This document shows, piece by piece, positions 1-8,315 of a stretch of DNA of 64,000 nt (positions are counted from its first letter, which is position 1; every line of letters begins with the position of its first letter). This DNA is from Acidobacteriota bacterium (GTDB taxonomy: Bacteria > Acidobacteriota > Vicinamibacteria > Vicinamibacterales > UBA8438). The position numbers and the translations under genes are program-made. Below the pieces are notes generated by a model. That model did no database searches and had not been told where the DNA came from. It worked only from the letters and a program-made list of their open reading frames with translations. The stretch covers positions 1 through 64,000 of the forward strand of contig DQNS01000004.1 in NCBI GenBank assembly GCA_015659035.1, given 5' to 3'.

Positions 1-648
1 ACACGCAAGGTCATGATGTGGGCGAACCGCAACGCCTTCTATTACACGCTCGACCGGGTGACCGGCGAGTTCCTGGTCGGCAAGCCGTTCGCCAAGCAGA
101 CCTGGGCGGAGGGATTGGACTCGAACGGTCGACCGATCCGTGTGCCCGACACCTTCCCCACACCCGAGGGCACGCTGGTGTCTCCGCCGGTCGTGGGCGG
201 TACCAACTGGTTCTCCCCCGCCTACAGCCCGCGCACGGAGCTGTTCTACGTGCAGGCCTATGACGGCGAGGACGTGTTCTATCAGCGTGACGAGGACTAC
301 GTCGAGGGCGACCAGTTCACGGGCGGGGGCTTTCAGGCGCCGCTGCCAATCGAGAGTTACCGAAGCGCCGTCCGCGCGATCGACCCGAAGACCGGCGACA
401 TCCGGTGGGAGTTTGAGATCCAGCCGCGCTCAACCGCCGGGATGCTCGCGACGGCCGGTGACCTGGTGTTCAGCGGCAGCGTGGATGGCTACTTCTACGC
501 GCTTGATGCCGTGAGCGGCGAGGAGCTCTGGCACATGAATGTCGGCAGGATGGTGCACTCGGCCCCGATGTCGTATGCCGTCGATGGCAGGCAGTACGTC
601 ACGATCGCGGCCGGCAACGTCGTGTTCACGTTCGGACTGCGGGAGTAG
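1..648 (+). CDS. PQQ-dependent dehydrogenase, C-terminal part (truncated by window edge)
   Basis: The reading frame is open from base 1, so the 5' part lies outside the window; about 215 residues remain. The sequence has the beta-propeller W-motif repeats of quinoprotein alcohol dehydrogenases: NRNAFYYTLDRVTGEFL, KTGDIRWEFE, then the closing blade with SGEELWHMNVG and DGRQYVTIAAG. The family oxidises alcohols or sugars in the periplasm with pyrroloquinoline quinone. No C-terminal cytochrome c domain follows the propeller, so electrons would pass to a separate acceptor. It ends 11 bases before a DUF1592 gene on the same strand, and a second PQQ dehydrogenase follows at 3979. The family is clear; the substrate cannot be told. 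Confidence 0.9.
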   Translation, partial: TRKVMMWANRNAFYYTLDRVTGEFLVGKPFAKQTWAEGLDSNGRPIRVPDTFPTPEGTLVSPPVVGGTNWFSPAYSPRTELFYVQAYDGEDVFYQRDEDYVEGDQFTGGGFQAPLPIESYRSAVRAIDPKTGDIRWEFEIQPRSTAGMLATAGDLVFSGSVDGYFYALDAVSGEELWHMNVGRMVHSAPMSYAVDGRQYVTIAAGNVVFTFGLRE

Positions 649-659
649 CACCCGGGAGC

Positions 660-2504
660 ATGCTTTCGCGACCTCTGCGTGTCTGGTGCATCCTCCTGTC
701 GCTCGCGGTGACAGGGGGCGGTCGGTCGAGCGCGGCGGAACCGGTCGCCGCGCCACGCACGGCGCCCCTGGCGCTGACCCCGGCCGAGTACAACAACACC
801 ATCGCCGATCTGCTCGGGTTTCCGAGGGACGGCGACCGCTGGCCGGCGCGGCCCGCCATCGCCGACACGCTCAGCCCGCCGCACGCGGCGAGCAAGGGCG
901 TCTTCGTCCCCCCGCCTCCTCCGCCGGTGTGGCCCTGGCGATTTCCTGCCGAGCCCGGCTCCGACGGCTTCGAGGGCATCGCGCAGGGGCAGAACCCGTC
1001 GTCCTACCAGGTGGAGGAACTGCACCACGCGGCGATGCATTTCGCGTCGTTCGCGCTCGTCTCCCCGACGTTCTTCAGCTGCGCCACATGGGCCACCCTG
1101 CCCGCGACCCAGCAGGAGACCTGCGCCTGGATGAGCCTCGAGCGCTTCGCCGAGCGTGCCTACCGACGGCCCCTCCGCGCCCAGGAGCGTGAGCGGCTCG
1201 AGGCGTTCTGGCACGCCAACATCGCGGCGGGCCCACGGGACCAGGCGGTGGCGCTGACCGTCGCGGGCATCCTGCAAGCCCCTGCCTTTCATTTCAGGGT
1301 CGAGCCGGGCGACGCGTCCGCCGGCGGCACGACCGCTGGGCTGAGCAAGTGGGAACTGGCTACGCGCCTCTCCTACTTCCTCTGGGATTCGATGCCCGAC
1401 GAGACGCTGTTCGCGGCGGCGGATTCCGGACAGCTCGCCACGACGGAGGGCCTCGAGCGACACGCGCGCCGGATGCTCGAGGACCCGAAGGCTCGGCCCG
1501 CCATCGTGCACTTCCACCATCAGTGGCTTGGCACCGACAAGGTCCTGCTCGTCGCGCCCGCTCGCCGCGCCTTCGGGCCGCTCTTTGGCATCAGCCCCCG
1601 GCTGGACAACGCGCGCGACGACGACCTGAAGTGGCCGGCCATCATGGGCCCCGTGCGCCACTCGATGCAGCTGGAAACCGAGCTGTTCGTGGAGCAGACC
1701 ATCTTCGACGGCGCCGGCACGTTCAACGCGCTGCTGACCGACAACCACGGCTACATGTCGGACGCCACGGCGCCGATCTACGGAGCGCATGCGACACGCA
1801 TCCCGACTCGCCCCACCGTCACCCGGACCATCGAGATCGTGGTGGCGTCGATCGGGCGCAGGCAATCGCTCACCCTCTACCCGGCGGAGTTTCCCCGCAA
1901 CGAACGCGCCGGCGTGTTGACGCTCCCGTCGGTCCTCGCGCTGGGCGCCTACGCGGTGCAGCCCGGACCGATCCTGCGGGGCAAGCGGGTGCTCGAGCGG
2001 CTCGCCTGCATGGACATGGGCGCGCCCATTCAGGGCGCAGAGGCCGCGCTCCCGCCGGACACGCTCACCGCCGAGAGCACCAATCGGCAGCGCACCGCAG
2101 CCGCCACCAGCCCCGCGGCATGCACCGCGTGCCACAAGCTGATCAACCCACCCGGGTTCGCGTTCGAGCACTACGACGCCATCGGCCGGTGGCGTGCCCA
2201 GGACAATGGGCAGCCGGTCGACGCGAGCGGCTCGCTGACGTTGAGGGGCGGTGAGGAGATCACCTTCACCGACGGAATCGACTTCGCGCGCAAGCTCGCG
2301 ACCAGCAACCGCGTGAGAGACTGCTACGTGCTGCACTGGACGCGCTACGCCCTCGGCAACCAGCTCGAGGAGACGGCGCCGGGACTCGAGGCGCTTCAAG
2401 AACGCTTCCGCGAGAACGACTCGATCAAGGGGCTCCTGGTCTCCATCGCCAGCAGCGACCTCTTCCGCATGCGCCCCACGGGGAACCCAGGAGACAACCG
2501 ATGA
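660..2504 (+). CDS. DUF1592/DUF1588/DUF1585 secreted protein, short form
   Basis: A 614-residue exported protein of the DUF1587-1595-1592-1588-1585 series that is abundant in Planctomycetes and Acidobacteriota; its function is unknown. A signal peptide covers about residues 1-26. LTPAEYNNTIADLLGFP is the DUF1587-like start, RAYRRPLRAQE the DUF1595 core, ATRLSYFLWDSMPDE the DUF1592 core, RGKRVLERLAC and CTACHKLINPPGFAFEHYD the DUF1588 region, and the C-terminus is DUF1585. CTACH is a possible c-heme site. Unlike the 851-residue paralogue at 30331, it has no N-terminal CxxCH cytochrome segment. Its stop overlaps the start of the DUF1552 gene by four bases (ATGA), so translation is probably coupled. 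The two families are known to co-occur in pairs. Confidence 0.88.
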   Translation: MLSRPLRVWCILLSLAVTGGGRSSAAEPVAAPRTAPLALTPAEYNNTIADLLGFPRDGDRWPARPAIADTLSPPHAASKGVFVPPPPPPVWPWRFPAEPGSDGFEGIAQGQNPSSYQVEELHHAAMHFASFALVSPTFFSCATWATLPATQQETCAWMSLERFAERAYRRPLRAQERERLEAFWHANIAAGPRDQAVALTVAGILQAPAFHFRVEPGDASAGGTTAGLSKWELATRLSYFLWDSMPDETLFAAADSGQLATTEGLERHARRMLEDPKARPAIVHFHHQWLGTDKVLLVAPARRAFGPLFGISPRLDNARDDDLKWPAIMGPVRHSMQLETELFVEQTIFDGAGTFNALLTDNHGYMSDATAPIYGAHATRIPTRPTVTRTIEIVVASIGRRQSLTLYPAEFPRNERAGVLTLPSVLALGAYAVQPGPILRGKRVLERLACMDMGAPIQGAEAALPPDTLTAESTNRQRTAAATSPAACTACHKLINPPGFAFEHYDAIGRWRAQDNGQPVDASGSLTLRGGEEITFTDGIDFARKLATSNRVRDCYVLHWTRYALGNQLEETAPGLEALQERFRENDSIKGLLVSIASSDLFRMRPTGNPGDNR

Positions 2505-3904
2505 TCTCGCGCCGACACCTGCTCCAGCTGGGCGGGCTCACAGCGCTCGGGGCAGGGCTGCCCGGCGGCGCGCTTCGCGCGTTTGCCCAGGGCCCCGCGC
2601 CGACGCGGCGTCTCGTCGTCGTGAGCCACTGCCACGGCTGGCCGTATGCCGCGTGGAGGATGCGTCCGACGGGCAAGTCCGACGACCAGCCGTGGACGCT
2701 CGACCTGAGCTCGCTCGCCCAAAGCGAGTTCAGCAAGCCGCTGGCTCCGCTCTACGAGCACCGGCGCCGCCTGCTGGCCCTCGACGGCCTCTCGCTGGCA
2801 ACGGCGGAGCTCGACACGGGAGGCAACCGTCACGACCGGGGCTGGATTCACGCCTGGACCGGCAACAACGCCGATTTCGCCGCGCGGGACACACGGTCGA
2901 CCTCCGCGTCGCTGGACCAGCTCATCGCCGCGCACATCGCGAGGCCCGACAGGCTGCCCTCCCTGGAGCTGTCGGTCGATGCCGCGCTCGAGGCCGGTCG
3001 CCCCATCAGCTACAACCTTGGTGGGGTCCGCCTGCCGGCGGAGAGCACGCCGCTGGGCGCCTGGGAGCGGGTCTTCGGGCCGGCCTCATCCGGCGACGCG
3101 GTCGGCACGCGCCGTCGCACCACGCTCGACTTCGCGTACGACGAGTATCGCGAGCTCGCCCCGAGGTTGGGCGCCACCGATCGCGCTCGGCTCGAGTCCC
3201 ACTTCGGGCTTGTGCAGCGGCTTGGGCACCGACTCGAGGCGCTGGCGACGCTGGCATGCACTGCACCTGCGCGACCCGCGGCCTCGTTCGAGAAGTACGA
3301 CAAGCGGTTCGACGCCTTCACGGACATCATCGCCGCGGCGTTCAGCTGCGACATCACGAGGGTGGTATCGCTCTCGCTGGGTGAGATGCCAACGGCGGAG
3401 TTCGGCGCCGACAAGATCAGTGACAAAGTGCACAAGGGCATCGCGCACTACATCTACGACGACCCCAAGAAATACGCCGCGATGACCGCCTACCTCCAAC
3501 ATCACGCCCGGCAGGTCGCGCGCCTCGTGAGCACACTGGAGGCGATCCCAGACGCCGGCGGAGACTCGGTGATGGACAACACCCTCATCGTCTGGGGCTC
3601 GGAGCTCGGCGACGGGTGGCACGGCTACGGGCACTACTGCCCCGTGCTCATCGGCGGCTCGTGGGCCTTCAAGACCGGCCGCTACATGTACTGGCCCCAC
3701 CAGACCCCCGCGGAGATGCGGGTACCGTCGCAGATCCTGGCCGGCGGAACCACGAGGCTGTCCGGCATCCCCCATCAGCGATTGTTGGTGAGCGTGGCAG
3801 GTGCGATGGGCCTCGAGGTCGATCACGTGGGCCTCAAGCACGTGCGCGGGCAACGCGGCGACTTCATCGGTTTGAGCGGCCCTCTGAACGGACTGACGGC
3901 ATAG
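2501..3904 (+). CDS. DUF1552 domain-containing exported protein
   Basis: A 467-residue protein of the DUF1552 family, the regular partner of DUF1592 proteins. The N-terminus ISRRHLLQLGG followed by a hydrophobic stretch ending in AFAQG looks like a Tat signal, which suggests export in a folded, possibly cofactor-bearing state. Family landmarks seen are the VVVSHCHGWP start, LDGLSLATAELDTGGNRHD, the KFDAFTDIIAAAF-like segment near residue 280 and DNTLIVWGSELGDGWHGYGHYCP towards the end. The family resembles DUF1501/sulfatase-like alkaline phosphatase folds, but no reaction is established. It overlaps the upstream DUF1592 gene by four bases. A homologue with the same partner lies at 28958. Confidence 0.88.
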   Translation: MISRRHLLQLGGLTALGAGLPGGALRAFAQGPAPTRRLVVVSHCHGWPYAAWRMRPTGKSDDQPWTLDLSSLAQSEFSKPLAPLYEHRRRLLALDGLSLATAELDTGGNRHDRGWIHAWTGNNADFAARDTRSTSASLDQLIAAHIARPDRLPSLELSVDAALEAGRPISYNLGGVRLPAESTPLGAWERVFGPASSGDAVGTRRRTTLDFAYDEYRELAPRLGATDRARLESHFGLVQRLGHRLEALATLACTAPARPAASFEKYDKRFDAFTDIIAAAFSCDITRVVSLSLGEMPTAEFGADKISDKVHKGIAHYIYDDPKKYAAMTAYLQHHARQVARLVSTLEAIPDAGGDSVMDNTLIVWGSELGDGWHGYGHYCPVLIGGSWAFKTGRYMYWPHQTPAEMRVPSQILAGGTTRLSGIPHQRLLVSVAGAMGLEVDHVGLKHVRGQRGDFIGLSGPLNGLTA

Positions 3905-3978
3905 CGATCACGCGGCGCTAGTACAACCTATCGTCTTCGCTCTGTGACGATCAGATGTAGGAGCACGAGAGGCTGATC

Positions 3979-5640
3979 ATGAAGAGACTTTGGCTACTCG
4001 CGATCGTACTGGGTGTGTGCCCAGGCACGGGAATGGCCCAAACAACGGACGAGCTGGTCAACGACGGGAAGAACACGGACAACGTCATTACCCAGAGCAT
4101 GGGGTACGACCGCAAGAGCTACAGTCCGCTCGAACAGATCAACAGGTCCAATGTCAATCGGCTGGTGCCCATCTGGAACGCGAGTCTGATGAATGACCTG
4201 GGTGAACTGGCAGCGCCGACCGTTTACGACGGTGTCATGTACGTGATCAACGGGAAGTGGACGTTCGCCATCGACGTTGAGACCGGCAGGCAGATCTGGC
4301 GCACACCGGTGGAGCTCGAACCCGGAACGCGGCGTGCTGCTATCACGAGAGGCGCAGCGACGATCTATAACGGCACACTCTTTCGGGTGACGATTGACAA
4401 CCACGTGCTCGCCCTCGACATGCAGACCGGCGCCGAGCTCTGGAATCAGAAGTTCGCCGACTCGCAAGAGGGCTACTACGCGACGGGCGCGCCGATCGTG
4501 GCCAACGGCGTGTTGATCTCTGGCATGTCCGGCGGCGAGTCGACCACACGCGGGTTCCTCGACGGTTGGGATCCTGACACCGGGACAAAGCTGTGGCGCA
4601 GATACACCATCCCAGCGCCCGGCGAGCCCGGGTCCGAGACGTGGCTCCAGGACAGCGACGCCTGGATGTATGGGGGCGGGCCAACGTGGCGCTCCGGGTC
4701 ATACGACCCCGAGCTCGACCTCGTCTACTGGGGCACGGGTAATGCGGAGCCATACGATCCCAGACCCCGTGGGGAGCTGGATAGCTTGTATACGTCGAGT
4801 GTGCTCGCGATCCGGCCGAAGACCGGGGAGCTCGTGTGCCATTTTCAATACACGCCCAACGACGTGTACGACGTGGACGGCACCGACGAGCACGTGCTGG
4901 CTGATATGGAGATTGCCGGGCAGTCTCGGAAGGTGATGATCCAGGCCAACAAGAACGGCTTCCTGTATGTGCTCGACCGCGCCGACTGTTCACTGATTGC
5001 CGCCCACCCATACGTCCACGTCAATTGGGCCACCCACATCGATCTCGTCACCGGTCGACCGGTGTTGACCGATCTCTACACGCGCTTTCTTGCCGGTGAG
5101 GAGGTGGCCATTTTCCCGTCGCGTGGTTCGAACGCCGTGCCGATCGCATTCAATCCGGACACCGGTCTGGTCTACACGAGCACCTGGCACGTGCCACGCA
5201 TCCAGCAGCTCGCGCCGCCGAAAGAGCAGGTCATCGGCGCGAACTCCACGGGCGTCAACAACAGGTTTCCACAGGTCGAGCCTGGGGATCTGCTCGGTCA
5301 CTTCCTGGCGATCAACCCACTGACCGGCGAGAAGAAATGGGAGATCCCGTTGACCGATTTCCCGAGCTCGGCCGGTATGCTGGCGACCGGTGGCGGGCTG
5401 GTGTTCACTGGAAAGTTGACCGGTGAGTTCCTCGGGCTCGACGAGGCGACCGGCGAAACGCTGTGGCAGTTCAAGACCGGCTCGAGCATCAATTCGACGG
5501 CGATCACCTACACCCACAACGGGCGGCAATATGTGACCGTGGCGTCCGGACTCGGGGGCGGTCTGGCCAACCGCTACGCGGCGGGTAAAGTGCCGACCGG
5601 CGGCTCGGTGTGGACGTTTGCTTTGATGCCCGAAAACTAG
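3979..5640 (+). CDS. PQQ-dependent alcohol/sugar dehydrogenase, periplasmic
   Basis: A 553-residue quinoprotein. Residues 1-21 form a signal peptide ending in GMAQ. The body is an eight-bladed methanol-dehydrogenase-type propeller with repeated TG-x-x-x-W motifs (TGRQIWR, TGAELWN, TGTKLWR, TGEKKWE, TGETLWQ). GMSGGE, the GGGPTWRSG stretch, GTGNAEP and NDVYDVDGTDEH occupy the positions of the PQQ-binding and catalytic regions in the family. There is no cytochrome c domain. It starts after a purine-rich GAGAGG stretch at 3968-3973 and lies 74 bases after the DUF1552 gene on the same strand. The residue choice in the active-site blades is not enough to name a substrate. Confidence 0.9.
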   Translation: MKRLWLLAIVLGVCPGTGMAQTTDELVNDGKNTDNVITQSMGYDRKSYSPLEQINRSNVNRLVPIWNASLMNDLGELAAPTVYDGVMYVINGKWTFAIDVETGRQIWRTPVELEPGTRRAAITRGAATIYNGTLFRVTIDNHVLALDMQTGAELWNQKFADSQEGYYATGAPIVANGVLISGMSGGESTTRGFLDGWDPDTGTKLWRRYTIPAPGEPGSETWLQDSDAWMYGGGPTWRSGSYDPELDLVYWGTGNAEPYDPRPRGELDSLYTSSVLAIRPKTGELVCHFQYTPNDVYDVDGTDEHVLADMEIAGQSRKVMIQANKNGFLYVLDRADCSLIAAHPYVHVNWATHIDLVTGRPVLTDLYTRFLAGEEVAIFPSRGSNAVPIAFNPDTGLVYTSTWHVPRIQQLAPPKEQVIGANSTGVNNRFPQVEPGDLLGHFLAINPLTGEKKWEIPLTDFPSSAGMLATGGGLVFTGKLTGEFLGLDEATGETLWQFKTGSSINSTAITYTHNGRQYVTVASGLGGGLANRYAAGKVPTGGSVWTFALMPEN

Positions 5641-5833
5641 AGCCGAGTGGTTCGCCGTTCGACCCCAGAGCGCCGTTCTCAGGTCTGTTCGCGGTCTTCG
5701 CTGGTCTTCTGCCCCAGTCGGCGCGGCCGAGCGGCGCGGCGTTCGCGCCGTGCATGCTTGACGGTCACGACCTGTTGACGTACCGTGCCGTTAGCGAGGG
5801 TAGTGTCATTGGGGCCCTCAGGAGGAGCGTGCG

Positions 5834-7312
5834 ATGAACACCAGACTGTTCGCCGGTTCGATCATGGTTCTGTTGATGATGCCTGTGGCGGCGACCGCTC
5901 AGTCGATCGCCGGCAGTGACCCCCACCCCGATGTGCATCTGTACGCGGCGGCGGACTTCGGCATCGATCCGGAAAACGTCACGTTCACCAAGGACATCGC
6001 GCCTATCCTTCAGCGGAGCTGCCAGAGCTGCCATCGTGCCGACGGCGGCGCGCCCATGCCGCTCACCACGTTCGCGGAGGTCAGGCCCTGGGCGCGGTCG
6101 ATCAAGTTGCGGACCTCCATCCGGGACCGGATGGGCGCCATGCCGCCGTTCTTCATCGAGAAGGACCTGGGGGTTCTCAAGTTCAAGGACGACCCCTCCC
6201 TCAGCGACGAAGAGCTGGCCAAGATCCAGGCATGGGCGGACAACGGGGCTCCCCGGGGCGATCCGGCCGACATGCCCCCGCCACGTGAATTCGCACGGGC
6301 CGGGGACTGGACGCTCGGAGAACCGGACCTGGTGCTGCGATCGCGGGAAATGACCGTCCCGGCCATCGGGCCCGACCGGTGGGGCGACATCGGCCTCGTG
6401 CCGACGGGGCTTACCGAGGACCGGTATGTGAAAGCCGTGGAGGTCCGGGAGATCAATGATATTTCCACCGACACCGCCTCCACGACGGTAGGCGGACGCT
6501 GGGTCTTTCACCACATGACCTATTCCTCCGGGGTCCTGAACGAAGAGGGGACGGGAATCATTGGTGACACACGCACGCGCTGGCCCATTCACGAGGTCGG
6601 GCGCAACGCGGACATCTTCCCGGAGAAGTTCGGCACGCTCTTGCAGGCGAACTCGGCCTTGCATCTCGGCGCGAGCCATCTTCACCCGAATGGCAGCCAG
6701 GAGACCACCGCGCATCTCGAGTTCGGTTTCATCTTCCACCCCAAGGGATACACGCCGGAATACGGCAACCGGGCACGCATGCGTCTCGGCAACGGCACCG
6801 ACATCGACGTCGTGCCGGGTAGAGCCGGTCAGGAATTTCATTCGTTTACCGTGCTCCAGCAGCACACCAAGATCGTCGCCTTCGAGCCACACCTCCACGC
6901 ACCGGGTACGCGGATGTGTATCGAGGCGATCTGGGGTACAAACCACTTCACGCTCAACTGCGCGGGTTACGACCACAACTGGGTCAAACAGTATGTGTAC
7001 GAGGACGATGCCGCGCCGCTGCTGCCGAAAGGCACCATTGTGCACGTCATCGGCTTTCTGGACACCACGTCGGCCAACAAGAACGTGGCGGACAACAGAA
7101 ACTGGGCTGGCGGCGGTCGGCGGTCGGTCGCCAACATGTTCATCGACCTCGGCTATTCGGTCGAGCTCACCGAAGAGCAGTTCCAGTCCGAAATGGCCGA
7201 GCGACGAGCCAAGATGAAGAGCCGGAACGACTACGACGTCGGGTGTCCGCTGTGCTGGGCCCCGGTGCTCCCTGAGGAGAGCACGACGACAGACGGAAGC
7301 GCCCAGCCATGA
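5834..7312 (+). CDS. Cytochrome c / type II copper monooxygenase-like secreted protein, copy 1
   Basis: A 492-residue exported protein; signal peptide at residues 1-23. Near residue 58, QRSCQSCHRADGG gives a c-type heme site. Residues about 200-440 resemble the copper type II ascorbate-dependent monooxygenase fold (PHM family): a paired-histidine VFHHMTY, HLHPNG, and FEPHLHAPGT, the last two as HxH motifs. Copies 2 and 3 have AWHDNT here where this copy has FLDTTSANKN. It is preceded by a strong AGGAGG eight bases upstream of the ATG. The stop overlaps the start of the partner gene at 7309 (ATGA). The family link is from motif recognition; the reaction and reductant are unknown. A heme-fed copper site is inferred. 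Confidence 0.82.
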   Translation: MNTRLFAGSIMVLLMMPVAATAQSIAGSDPHPDVHLYAAADFGIDPENVTFTKDIAPILQRSCQSCHRADGGAPMPLTTFAEVRPWARSIKLRTSIRDRMGAMPPFFIEKDLGVLKFKDDPSLSDEELAKIQAWADNGAPRGDPADMPPPREFARAGDWTLGEPDLVLRSREMTVPAIGPDRWGDIGLVPTGLTEDRYVKAVEVREINDISTDTASTTVGGRWVFHHMTYSSGVLNEEGTGIIGDTRTRWPIHEVGRNADIFPEKFGTLLQANSALHLGASHLHPNGSQETTAHLEFGFIFHPKGYTPEYGNRARMRLGNGTDIDVVPGRAGQEFHSFTVLQQHTKIVAFEPHLHAPGTRMCIEAIWGTNHFTLNCAGYDHNWVKQYVYEDDAAPLLPKGTIVHVIGFLDTTSANKNVADNRNWAGGGRRSVANMFIDLGYSVELTEEQFQSEMAERRAKMKSRNDYDVGCPLCWAPVLPEESTTTDGSAQP

Positions 7313-8307
7313 GGCCAGACGGCGTCTTGTTCGGAAGACAAGGCCGACTGCGGGTCGCCCTTGTCGCGCTGGCGGCGCTGTTCGTGTTCCAGAGCGCGGA
7401 CGCACAGACCCGCTTCATGTACTTGCGGGGCCAGAGCATCCATCCCGCCTACGAGGGCTGGTGGCCCAACGACGACGGGTCGTTCACGCTCTGGTTCGGC
7501 TACATGAACTCGAACTGGGAGGAAGAATTCGACGTCCCGTTCGGTCCCGACAACTACTTCGCGTTGACCGAGCCGGGTGCGCTCAACGACATCGAGCTGG
7601 ACGCGATTGTCCCCTCACAGATCGACCAGGGACAGCCGACGCATTTCTACCCGCGACGCAACCCCTTCCTGTTCACGATCCGCGTGCCGTCGGATTTCGG
7701 CACGCAGGAGTTGGTCTGGACGCTGACGACCCACGGACGGAAGAACCGGGTGTACTCGTCGCTCAGGGCCGACTACCGGATGGACCCGCAGGTGATGTCC
7801 ACGGAAGTGGGAGGCTCCTACGGCAGTCTCGACGACCGCCTGCGCACCAATCTTCCCCCGGAGCTCGACGTTGAGGGGGACATGCATCGGAGCGTCCGCG
7901 TTGGCGAGCCGGTGAGGCTGGTCGCGGTGACCCACGATCCAGACAATTTCCCCCCCAGGTCGGAACGCAGCCGAGTCCCGCAAAGTCGGGAGCAGCTGTA
8001 CAGCCCCCGAGGCGTCGGGTCGGTTGTGGTCAGCGGTGCACCCGGCCTACGATTGACGTGGATTGTCTACCACGGTCCGGCAGACCTCGTGACCTTCGAG
8101 CCCGAGCAGCGGAAGGCGTGGATGGACTCGCGTGCGTGGGCGAACTCACCATGGTCACCTCCGTACATCTTGCCTGAAGTACCTGCCGACAACAGATGGG
8201 TGGCCGATGTCACCTTTCAAGAGCCGGGAGCTTACGTGCTTCGCGCGGTTGCGAGCGACGGGTCTCATTTCAGCTACGAAAACGTGATGGTCGAGGTGAC
8301 GCCTTGA
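7309..8307 (+). CDS. Secreted two-domain partner of the copper monooxygenase-like protein, copy 1
   Basis: A 332-residue exported protein of unknown function, signal peptide ending near residue 32 (SADAQ). Two conserved blocks are shared with the proteins at 21660 and 48034. The N-terminal block has YEGWWPNDDGS, FGYMNSNWEEE, PFGPDNYF and DQGQPTHFYPRR followed by VPSDFGTQELVW. The C-terminal block has WIVYHGPADLVTF and a closing TFQEPGAYVLRAVASD strand, like PKD or Ig-type beta-sandwiches. Copy 1 carries extra inserted sequence between the blocks. It overlaps the monooxygenase-like gene by four bases, so the two are probably made together. The shared conserved pattern suggests a binding partner or chaperone rather than an enzyme, but that is a guess. 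Confidence 0.8.
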   Translation: MRPDGVLFGRQGRLRVALVALAALFVFQSADAQTRFMYLRGQSIHPAYEGWWPNDDGSFTLWFGYMNSNWEEEFDVPFGPDNYFALTEPGALNDIELDAIVPSQIDQGQPTHFYPRRNPFLFTIRVPSDFGTQELVWTLTTHGRKNRVYSSLRADYRMDPQVMSTEVGGSYGSLDDRLRTNLPPELDVEGDMHRSVRVGEPVRLVAVTHDPDNFPPRSERSRVPQSREQLYSPRGVGSVVVSGAPGLRLTWIVYHGPADLVTFEPEQRKAWMDSRAWANSPWSPPYILPEVPADNRWVADVTFQEPGAYVLRAVASDGSHFSYENVMVEVTP

Positions 8308-8315
8308 GGGGCGCA

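Noticed and set aside
495..2399. Long open frame on the minus strand opposite the DUF1592 gene
   Set aside because: It is a shadow of GC-rich coding sequence: Arg/Gly/Ala-rich, no domain, no start region, and the + strand has a clear family match.
5765..7405. 546-codon minus-strand frame opposite the monooxygenase-like gene
   Set aside because: No recognisable family; the plus frame has heme and copper motifs and a ribosome-binding site.
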